Of a stretch of 64,000 nt of DNA, positions 53,899 to 61,799 are shown one piece after another (position 1 is the first letter of the stretch; the number at the start of each line of letters is the position of its first letter). The position numbers were made by a program, and so were the translations under genes. Source of the stretch: Flammeovirga pacifica (GTDB lineage Bacteria > Bacteroidota > Bacteroidia > Cytophagales > Flammeovirgaceae); NCBI RefSeq assembly GCF_000807855.2, contig NZ_JRYR02000001.1:2352368-2416367 (forward strand), read 5' to 3'. The notes beneath the pieces were generated by a model. That model saw only the letters and a program-made list of their open reading frames with translations. It was not told the origin of the DNA and made no database searches.

Positions 53899-54531
53899 TT
53901 CTTTCTAATCAGTAAAAATTGAATTATAATTTAATCAAAAAATATTAGATCTCCTTAGTGATAACCCATTCCCATAACACTGTAAATTAGATAATTTGAT
54001 GTTTTTTTGGTTCTTTTTTTTGAAACAGTATAATTACGTGATTACGTCATTTCATAAAAATTACTCAATATTTTTTTAGAAAAAGTGAAATAAAATCAAT
54101 AAAAAAAACACGAAATAGTAACGCTAAATTACTGATATGCAATTATATAACAAACACACTACGTAATAATGTAGTAATATAAGTGTAATATTGATACTTA
54201 TTTTTTTTGATGATCATTATTCAAACCACTAACCTTGTATTGTCCACAACGGAAATACAGGACACTCACACTAAAATTAAGTATGAATAATTTAGTTGAG
54301 GTACTTCCGATTTTAAATGAAATGAATCTTCAATCTAACTTTTCCAAACTATGACTTGATTATTATCTAACTAATGCTTTCTCAAAAAGTCTACACTTCA
54401 ATCTAATGCTTAATCGCACTCTTAATTATATAGAGAGAATTGAAATATGCTGTCCGAAGTCCTTTATAATTTTTTACAGCATAAAGTATACGTCCAACAA
54501 ATTACATTGACAAAATTATACTATTACTAAA
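53899..54531. other. Long regulatory region before susC
   Basis: 633 nt without a supportable gene. It holds ATTACGT twice in tandem (54033-54039, 54041-54047), an inverted copy ACGTAAT at 54161-54167, several T-runs, a promoter at 54206-54237 and then about 290 nt of untranslated leader. The repeats lie upstream of the promoter, as expected for activator sites. Confidence 0.5.
54206..54237 (+). promoter_or_regulatory. Promoter of the PUL (susC)
   Basis: TTTG (54206-54209), a 20-bp spacer and TAACCTTG (54230-54237), one base off consensus. The start near 54244 leaves a leader of about 290 nt before the susC ATG. Confidence 0.6.
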
Positions 54532-57500
54532 ATGCAAAAGCTAATACATCACAAGGCATTATTGTGCATGCTTACATTTGCCTTCTCTTTTCTACTGTGC
54601 TCTACTACATTTGCACAAGACAAAACAATATCGGGTCAAATACTCGATGAGAACAAAGCCTCACTACCAGGTGTAAGCGTAATTGTTAAAGGTACCAACT
54701 TAGGTACCGTTTCCGATTTCGAAGGTAATTTTAAATTATCTATTCCTTCAGAAGCTACTGTACTTGTTTTTTCTTTTATTGGTTACAATAATCAAGAAGT
54801 AACAATCGGTAATCAGACAACTTTTGATATTTCTTTAGAAGTTAACGAAAAACAACTAGACGAAGTAATTGTTGTTGGTTATGGAGTAGAGAAAAAAGCT
54901 GTAGTTACTGGTGCTATTTCATCAGTAAAAACAGACGACATTTTACAAACACCTGTTTTAAATGCTGCTCAATCTTTACAAGGTAGAACGGCAGGTGTTC
55001 AAGTCACCAATGTTTCAGGTCAGCCTGGTGCTGGTATTGATATTCGTGTCAGAGGTACTGGTTCGAACGGTAATAACAGTCCTCTTTATGTAGTTGATGG
55101 AGTACAAATGGATAATATCAATTATCTTAATCCAAACGACATTGCCACTTTCCAAGTATTAAAAGATGCAGCATCTTCGGCTATTTATGGATCTAGAGGT
55201 GCTAACGGTGTTGTTTTAATCACTACCAAAGAAGGTAAATCTGGAAAACTAACTGTTTCTTATGATGGTTACTATGGGGTTCAGCAAGCGGCTAATAGAG
55301 CTGATCTGATGAATGCTCGTGAATACATGGAGTTTCATAATGAAGGTTCAGTAAATGCAGGAAATGGTGAGAAATGGGATTTAGATAACCCTCCTGCCCA
55401 TGATACAGACTGGCAAAAAGAAGTTTTTCAAAATGCCCCAATTCAAAATCATAGTGTGAGTTTAAGCGGTGGTAGCGAAAAATCAACCTTTATGTCTAGT
55501 ATCGGTTACTTTGCTCAAGACGGTATTATTGGAGGTGATAAATCTAATTACAATCGTTTAAGCTTAAGATTAAATAGTAATCATAAGATCTCACAATCAT
55601 TCACTTTTGGTCAGAATTTAAACTTCTCTACAGAGAATAAAAATGGTATCCAAGAACAAACTGAACACGAGGGTGCTGTTACATCTATGTTACTTCATGA
55701 TCCTGTTACTCCAGTTTATGCTCCTGAAAGTGATTATGCTAAATATGATGCAATTGTACCTTCTCCTGTAAAATCTGATGATGGTAGATATTATGGCATG
55801 TCTGACTTAAACTTACAAGGCATAACTAACCCGTTAGGTATAATTGATAATACAAAGCAAGAATACAACTATATGAACCTTGTGGGTAACGTTTATCTTA
55901 ATTTTCAACCTAAAATGATTAAAGGGTTAAACTTTAAAACTGACTTTGGGTTCCAATTAGGTTCAAGTAAGAAGAGAGAATACTCTCCAATTTCATCACT
56001 TGATCAGTTTACAAAAAAGAACAGTTTAAGTTCTGTTAGACAAGGGCAATCTCAGTCTACTACATGGCAATGGGAAAATACATTATCATACACTCACTCA
56101 TTCGGAGATCATAAATTAACTGGTCTAATTGGTAATACAGCAAGAGAACATAGTAACGAATGGATCAACGGTAGTGGTACAGATTTACAGTTTAGTGGTT
56201 ATGAAAATGCTTACTTAGATAACAAAGTAAAAAATGAATCTCAAACTAATGATGGTAATAGATATTTACACCGTTTAGTTTCATATTTTGGTAAGGCCAA
56301 CTACAATTACAAAGACAAGTACATGTTAACCGCTATTGTGCGTTATGATGGTTCTGTCAACTTTGGTCCTGAAAATCGTTTCGCTTTCTTCCCTTCAGTA
56401 CAAGCAGGTTGGGTAATTTCAGAAGATTTATTTAAAACCTCTGATATTGTCAACTTCATGAGATTAAGAGCATCTTATGGTGAAGTAGGTAACGAAAGTA
56501 TTGAGCCATTTGCTTATTTATCAACCATTGGTAAAACAGAGGAATATTTATACAATGGAGAAAGATACACAGGTTTTGCTGCTCAAAAAATGCCTAACCC
56601 TGCCATTAGATGGGAAACAGCAACAGAAATCAATTTAGGTTTTGATGTTGGTTTGTGGCAAAATAAGTTATTCTTAAATGTTGATGTTTACGATCGTAGA
56701 AGAAAAGATTTATTATCTGACAATCCTGTTCCTCTTATTTATGGTATCGGTGCACCAACAGCAAATATTGGTACTGTTCAAAACAAAGGTTTAGAGTTAT
56801 CATTAAACTTTAAAAATTCTGAAGGAGACTTTAGATATGATATTTCTGCCATTGCTTCTTATAACGACAATAAAGTATTAAGCATTGATGGAAAAGACCA
56901 TATTTTAGGTTACAAACCAGATTTCTATGACGGTCAATTAGCAATGAAAGAAGGCCATTCTCTTCCTTATTTCTGGGGATATAAAACAGACGGTATTCTT
57001 CAAAATGATGCTGAAGCAAAAGCTTACAATGAGGCTTTAGGTAAGTCTGCTGTTCCTGGTGATATTCGTTTCGTAGATACAAATGGAGACGGTGCTTTAA
57101 ATGCTGAAGATAGAACTGACATTGGTGATCCATTCCATGACTGGACATTAGGTTTAAATGCTCGATTCGAATATAAAAACTTTGATATGAGTATCTTCTT
57201 CCAAGGTCAAACAGGAGCAAAACTATTTAATGTTGCTGCAATGAGATTGGATGCAATTGGTGCAGGTGCTCATAATTATAATACTCGTTTCTTAGGAAGA
57301 TGGACTGGAGAAGGAAGTACAAATAGCTTCCCTAGATGGAGTCATACTGCAGGTGATAACTTTACTTTAATAAATGATATGGTGCACTTAGAAGATGCTT
57401 CTTATGTACGTCTAAAAACTTTACAGTTTGGTTACTCACTTCCTCAAAGCATTTTATCGAAAGCTAAAATTCAAAACGTTCGTTTTTACTTCTCAGGTAA

Positions 57501-57645
57501 CAACTTACTTACATTCACTAACTATTCAGGTTTAGATCCAGAAGTGGGACAATCAAACGACAACCAAGCAATGGGATTTGGTATGGATAGAGGATCATAT
57601 CCTCAAGCAAGATCATTCATTTTCGGAACTAATTTGACATTCTAA
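54532..57645 (+). CDS. SusC/RagA-type TonB-linked outer-membrane transporter
   Basis: A 1037-aa importer with a signal peptide (ending TTFAQ), a carboxypeptidase-regulatory-like domain (TISGQILDENKASLPGVSV, about 33-115), the plug with DEVIVVGYGVEKKAVVTGAI near residue 115 and a barrel ending in IFGTNLTF. The sequence GVQVTNVSGQPGAGIDIRVRG, with NNSPLYVVDGVQ, is typical of SusC. It imports oligosaccharides in partnership with SusD, whose gene starts 2 nt later. The sugar ligand is suggested only by the GH3 enzyme downstream. Confidence 0.95.
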   Translation: MQKLIHHKALLCMLTFAFSFLLCSTTFAQDKTISGQILDENKASLPGVSVIVKGTNLGTVSDFEGNFKLSIPSEATVLVFSFIGYNNQEVTIGNQTTFDISLEVNEKQLDEVIVVGYGVEKKAVVTGAISSVKTDDILQTPVLNAAQSLQGRTAGVQVTNVSGQPGAGIDIRVRGTGSNGNNSPLYVVDGVQMDNINYLNPNDIATFQVLKDAASSAIYGSRGANGVVLITTKEGKSGKLTVSYDGYYGVQQAANRADLMNAREYMEFHNEGSVNAGNGEKWDLDNPPAHDTDWQKEVFQNAPIQNHSVSLSGGSEKSTFMSSIGYFAQDGIIGGDKSNYNRLSLRLNSNHKISQSFTFGQNLNFSTENKNGIQEQTEHEGAVTSMLLHDPVTPVYAPESDYAKYDAIVPSPVKSDDGRYYGMSDLNLQGITNPLGIIDNTKQEYNYMNLVGNVYLNFQPKMIKGLNFKTDFGFQLGSSKKREYSPISSLDQFTKKNSLSSVRQGQSQSTTWQWENTLSYTHSFGDHKLTGLIGNTAREHSNEWINGSGTDLQFSGYENAYLDNKVKNESQTNDGNRYLHRLVSYFGKANYNYKDKYMLTAIVRYDGSVNFGPENRFAFFPSVQAGWVISEDLFKTSDIVNFMRLRASYGEVGNESIEPFAYLSTIGKTEEYLYNGERYTGFAAQKMPNPAIRWETATEINLGFDVGLWQNKLFLNVDVYDRRRKDLLSDNPVPLIYGIGAPTANIGTVQNKGLELSLNFKNSEGDFRYDISAIASYNDNKVLSIDGKDHILGYKPDFYDGQLAMKEGHSLPYFWGYKTDGILQNDAEAKAYNEALGKSAVPGDIRFVDTNGDGALNAEDRTDIGDPFHDWTLGLNARFEYKNFDMSIFFQGQTGAKLFNVAAMRLDAIGAGAHNYNTRFLGRWTGEGSTNSFPRWSHTAGDNFTLINDMVHLEDASYVRLKTLQFGYSLPQSILSKAKIQNVRFYFSGNNLLTFTNYSGLDPEVGQSNDNQAMGFGMDRGSYPQARSFIFGTNLTF

Positions 57646-57647
57646 TC

Positions 57648-59321
57648 ATGAAATATAAAAATATAGTAATCGCAATCACATTCTGCACTACATTACTTAT
57701 AGGTTGTGGTGAGAAATTCTTAGACGTTCAACCTACAGATAAAGTATCAACAGAAGCCTTTTTCGCTACTGAGGCAGATCATGAAAAAGCACTTGTAGGT
57801 GTATATGGTATTCTCTCTAGAGATTATTACGAGTGGACCTATCAACCTTTAAATATGTTATCAGATCTAATGTCTGATGATAGTTATGCAGGTGGAGGTG
57901 CCGGTGGATCAGATCAGATCGAATGGCAACAAATGGGGCAGTTTAACTTAACTGCTGCCAACAATCAAACAACAAAAGCTTGGATGAAGTGCTATGTAGC
58001 AATACAACGTGCCAATACACTTATCAATAATTTCAATCCAGATGTTTTTGCTCAAAAAGAGGTGGCTGATGGTATGTTAGGTGAAGCTATTTTCTTAAGA
58101 GCTCACTTCTACTATGAATTGGCGAGACATTTTGAAAACATTGTTATCGTAAATTTAGAGCTATCTGATGAAGGAGTGAAACAATCTTCACCTGAAGAAA
58201 CTTACGCCTATATCGCAAAGGATATGCTTCAAGCAATTGCGTTACTACCGGCAAGTCAGGAAAAAGGAAGTGGTCGTTTAGACAAATGGGGAGCAATGTC
58301 AGAAATGGCTAAAATGTTTGTTTTCTATACTGGTTATTATGGAAAAGATACCTTACCTGTTCAAGATGGTCAGGCAGTAACGAGAGCTCAAATGCTTACT
58401 CAACTAGAAGATCTATTTCAGAATTCTGGAAGAATATTAGAACCTAACTATGCTACTCTTTGGGGAGCAACTGGAGATTGGACAAACGAAGCGCTATTCG
58501 AAATTCCACACGATGATACAGGATGGGATCAATGGCAAACAGAAAAGTTAGGAAATATGGGATGTCAGATGGCTGGACCACGTGGTTATAAAGTAAATAA
58601 AGACAACTCGCAATTCTTAACTGGTGGATGGGGATTTGGTATTCCATCAAAAGAGCTAATTCAAGCTTATGAAGCTGGTGATTTAAGAAAAGATGTTACT
58701 CTAATTTCTGCAGAAAGACTTTTAGATGATGCCTGGAGAATTAACCCAGATCATGAGTTAGGTAATCCAAAAGGATTATTGGAAGTGAATCATGCTTGGA
58801 CAGGATACTTCTCGTTTAAATATACTACACACGCATCTATTACTCCTGCCACTTGGGAGGCCATGAACTTTCCTCAAAACTATGTTTACATCAGATTAGC
58901 TGATATGTACCTTACTGCAGCTATTCTTTACAAACAAGAGGGGAATCAAGGTAAAGCAGATGAATATGTAAATATGATTCGTACAAGAGCTGGATTATCA
59001 CCTAAAAGTGGTGTAACAATAGATGATATTTATGATGAAAGAAGAGTTGAATTGGCACTTGAAGGACATCGTTATTTTGATGTATTAGGTAGAGGTGTGG
59101 ATTTCGCTAAACAAGAACTAGATATTACAAACTATACCGTTGATAAAGGGCCAGCAGATGATCCTAAATATACAGAAAGTAATGGTGATGATATGAGAGG
59201 CGAATTGGGAGTACCTGATCATTTTGAAGTCACTTTTGATGCCTCAAAAAGAGGATTCTGGCCAATTCCACAAAGTGAATTGGATCAATTAGGAACACTT
59301 GTTCAAAACGTTGGCTACTAA
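57648..59321 (+). CDS. SusD/RagB-type surface glycan-binding lipoprotein
   Basis: A 557-aa lipoprotein with Cys20 in LLIGCGEKFLDVQPTDKV. It is rich in TPR-like helices, and the C-terminal block RRVELALEGHRYFDVLGRG, WPIPQSELDQLG and NVGY at the end is the classic SusD finish. It covers the SusC barrel as a lid and binds the oligosaccharide. It is 2 nt after susC, so the two are co-translated, and a GC-rich hairpin follows its stop. Confidence 0.95.
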   Translation: MKYKNIVIAITFCTTLLIGCGEKFLDVQPTDKVSTEAFFATEADHEKALVGVYGILSRDYYEWTYQPLNMLSDLMSDDSYAGGGAGGSDQIEWQQMGQFNLTAANNQTTKAWMKCYVAIQRANTLINNFNPDVFAQKEVADGMLGEAIFLRAHFYYELARHFENIVIVNLELSDEGVKQSSPEETYAYIAKDMLQAIALLPASQEKGSGRLDKWGAMSEMAKMFVFYTGYYGKDTLPVQDGQAVTRAQMLTQLEDLFQNSGRILEPNYATLWGATGDWTNEALFEIPHDDTGWDQWQTEKLGNMGCQMAGPRGYKVNKDNSQFLTGGWGFGIPSKELIQAYEAGDLRKDVTLISAERLLDDAWRINPDHELGNPKGLLEVNHAWTGYFSFKYTTHASITPATWEAMNFPQNYVYIRLADMYLTAAILYKQEGNQGKADEYVNMIRTRAGLSPKSGVTIDDIYDERRVELALEGHRYFDVLGRGVDFAKQELDITNYTVDKGPADDPKYTESNGDDMRGELGVPDHFEVTFDASKRGFWPIPQSELDQLGTLVQNVGY

Positions 59322-59346
59322 AAAAAGCAACTCTTACTCTATTCTA

Positions 59347-59373
59347 CCGGTCTGTACAAAATGTGCAGGCCGG
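59347..59373 (+). other. GC-rich intercistronic hairpin between susD and GH3
   Basis: Twelve-bp stem with G-T pairs only as imperfections (59347-59358 with 59362-59373) and a 3-nt loop, placed 25 nt after the susD stop. No T-run follows, so it is more likely to protect or split the mRNA than to stop transcription. Confidence 0.6.
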
Positions 59374-59409
59374 ACTTTAGAGAAAAGTTGATATTTAACC
59401 ATTAAGATT

Positions 59410-61617
59410 ATGATACGATTTTTCAATCACTTAAGACACTTTTTGATATTAGGTGTTTATTTCCTCTTTTCTGGGGGTAGTTTTGCACAGACAGACAAAC
59501 AGACTGAAGAGAAAATCAATCACATTATCAATCAATTAACTTTAGAGGAAAAAGTGGCTTTATGTCACGCTCAATCTAAGTTTTCTGTTCCTGGAGTTGG
59601 ACGTTTAGGGATTCCTGAAATATGGATGTCTGATGGTCCACATGGAGTGAGAGCAGAAATTAGTTGGGATAGCTGGGACTATGCAGGATGGACAAACGAT
59701 TCTATTACTGCATTCCCTGCCCTCACCTGTTTAGCGGCATCATTTAACCCTGAAATAGCAAAAGATTATGGGAAAGCAGTGGGAGAAGAAGCCCTTTACC
59801 GTAAAAAAGATATCCTTTTAGGGCCTGGTGTAAACATTTATAGAACACCTTTAAACGGTAGAAACTTTGAATATATGGGAGAAGATCCTGTTCTCTCTTC
59901 CACTTTAGTGGTACCTTATATACAAGGTTTACAATCTAATGGTGTTGCCGCTTGTTTAAAGCACTTTGTAGCTAACAATCAAGAACACCAAAGAATGAGT
60001 GTGGATGTTGAAATGCCTGAACGTGCACTTAGAGAAATCTATTTGCCTGCTTTTAAAGCGGCAGTTCAAGAAGCTAATGTTTGGTCTATTATGAGTGCGT
60101 ATAACCAATTTAGAGGTCAGTATTGCTCCCATAACGAATACCTTGTAAACGATATTTTAAAAGGAGAATGGGGATTTGATGGAGCTTTAATTACTGACTG
60201 GGGAGCTGCACATGATAGTAAACAAGCTGCACTTTATGGTCTTGATATTGAAATGGGAACAGGTACCAACGGTTTTACCTATTCTGCAAAAGATCATTAT
60301 GAAAATTATTATTTAGCAGGTGCTTTTAAAGAATTACTTAAAAAGGGAGAAGTGCCAGAAGAAGTTCTTGATGACAAAGTTAGACGAGTACTACGTTTGA
60401 TGTACCGCACTTCTATGAATAAAGAAAGAGGGTACGGAAGTATCAACACTAAATCACATCATGAAGTAGCTAGAAAAATTGGCCAAGAAGGTATTGTATT
60501 ACTTCAAAATGAAGATAATTTCTTCCCACTAGACCCTAATACATCTTTACATATTGCTGTTATTGGTGATAATGCTACTAGAATGATGACAAAAGGGGGT
60601 GGTTCATCAGAATTAAAACCAGAATTTGAAGTTTCTCCATTACAAGGTCTTCAAGAAAGGTTCACCAATGCAAACATCACTTATGCTAGAGGCTACTCAG
60701 CAGGACCTCCTGTATATGAGCAAATCATTCCTACAACACTTGATCAAGACTCTCTAAAAAGAGCTGCTATTGATTTAGCTAAGCAAGCTGATATCGTTCT
60801 TTTTATAGGAGGATTAAATAAAAACCATCAACAAGATTGTGAAGGTGGAGATCGATTGTCTTATAAACTACCGTATCATCAAGAAGAATTAATTGATGCA
60901 ATAAGCAAGGTAAATAAAAATACAGGAGTAGTTATTATTAGTGGCAATGCAGTAGAAACAGAATGGTCTTCTAATGTAAAAGGTATTTTACAGGGATGGT
61001 ACTTAGGAAGTGAAACAGGACATGCACTATCTGATATTATTTCTGGAGATGTTAACCCATCAGGTAAACTACCTTTTACTTTCCCAGTAAAATTAAAGGA
61101 TAATCCGGCACATCATTACGACCAATTATCTTATCCGGGAGATGGAACTACGGTTAATTACAAAGAGGGTATTCTTGTAGGATATCGTTGGCATGACACA
61201 AAAAAGATAACTCCTAAATATGCCTTTGGTTATGGATTGTCTTACACAAAATTTGATATCAATTCAATAAGTATCAATAAGAAATCCTTCCAAAAAGAAG
61301 AAGAAATTAAAGTGACATGTTCACTTACAAATATTGGTGAAACAACAGGATCTGAAGTAGTTCAAGTTTATGTTGGTAAGCCAAAATCTAAAGTAGAAAG
61401 AGCTTTAAAAGAGTTAAAATCATTTCAAAAAGTAAGTGTAAATAAAGGGGAGACAAAAGAACTGACTTTAAGTATCAATGCTCAAGATTTAAAGTACTAC
61501 GACACTAATCAAAAAGCTTGGGTCCTTGAAGAAGGTGAATATTATATCTATGTGGGTAATGCATCGAATAATATTACTAAAAGAATGAAGGTTACAATTA
61601 CAGACAAAATCAACTAA
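59410..61617 (+). CDS. GH3 family exported beta-glycosidase
   Basis: A 735-aa glycoside hydrolase with a signal peptide (ending GGSFAQ). IWMSDGPHGVRAE, KHFVANNQEHQRMSVDVE and WGFDGALITDWGAAHD with the nucleophile Asp are the (alpha/beta)8 domain of GH3. The second domain has ILQGWYLGSETGHALSDII and DCEGGDR, which may hold the acid/base Glu. A C-terminal fibronectin III-like domain (about 615-725) ends the protein. A beta-glucosidase or related exo-activity is most likely. It completes the enzyme part of this PUL. Confidence 0.92.
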   Translation: MIRFFNHLRHFLILGVYFLFSGGSFAQTDKQTEEKINHIINQLTLEEKVALCHAQSKFSVPGVGRLGIPEIWMSDGPHGVRAEISWDSWDYAGWTNDSITAFPALTCLAASFNPEIAKDYGKAVGEEALYRKKDILLGPGVNIYRTPLNGRNFEYMGEDPVLSSTLVVPYIQGLQSNGVAACLKHFVANNQEHQRMSVDVEMPERALREIYLPAFKAAVQEANVWSIMSAYNQFRGQYCSHNEYLVNDILKGEWGFDGALITDWGAAHDSKQAALYGLDIEMGTGTNGFTYSAKDHYENYYLAGAFKELLKKGEVPEEVLDDKVRRVLRLMYRTSMNKERGYGSINTKSHHEVARKIGQEGIVLLQNEDNFFPLDPNTSLHIAVIGDNATRMMTKGGGSSELKPEFEVSPLQGLQERFTNANITYARGYSAGPPVYEQIIPTTLDQDSLKRAAIDLAKQADIVLFIGGLNKNHQQDCEGGDRLSYKLPYHQEELIDAISKVNKNTGVVIISGNAVETEWSSNVKGILQGWYLGSETGHALSDIISGDVNPSGKLPFTFPVKLKDNPAHHYDQLSYPGDGTTVNYKEGILVGYRWHDTKKITPKYAFGYGLSYTKFDINSISINKKSFQKEEEIKVTCSLTNIGETTGSEVVQVYVGKPKSKVERALKELKSFQKVSVNKGETKELTLSINAQDLKYYDTNQKAWVLEEGEYYIYVGNASNNITKRMKVTITDKIN

Positions 61618-61641
61618 CAACAACTTCAAAAGGACAAGTGA

Positions 61642-61680
61642 GGAGCATAAGTTATCGATGAGCTTATGTTCCTTTGTTTT
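61642..61680 (+). terminator. Terminator after GH3 gene
   Basis: Ten-bp stem GGAGCATAAG (61642-61651) with CTTATGTTCC (61663-61672), one G-T pair, 11-nt loop, and T-rich TTTGTTTT. It separates the enzymes from the regulator. Confidence 0.8.
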
Positions 61681-61692
61681 TAAAATTTCATA

Positions 61693-61723
61693 TTTGAACA
61701 TAGACACTTAGCTATTAACTTTA
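61693..61723 (+). promoter_or_regulatory. Promoter of the PUL regulator gene
   Basis: TTTG (61693-61696), a 19-bp spacer and TAACTTTA (61716-61723), one base off consensus; start near 61730 and leader of about 70 nt to the ATG at 61800. Confidence 0.55.
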
Positions 61724-61799
61724 ACCTATTTCTTGAATTCTTACTAATGAAATAAAAAATCATGATTTGGAATTCATCATATACATTATTACATTAAAT

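Noticed and set aside
56831-57220. 129-aa minus-strand frame inside susC
   Set aside because: It lies entirely inside the conserved susC barrel coding region on the opposite strand.
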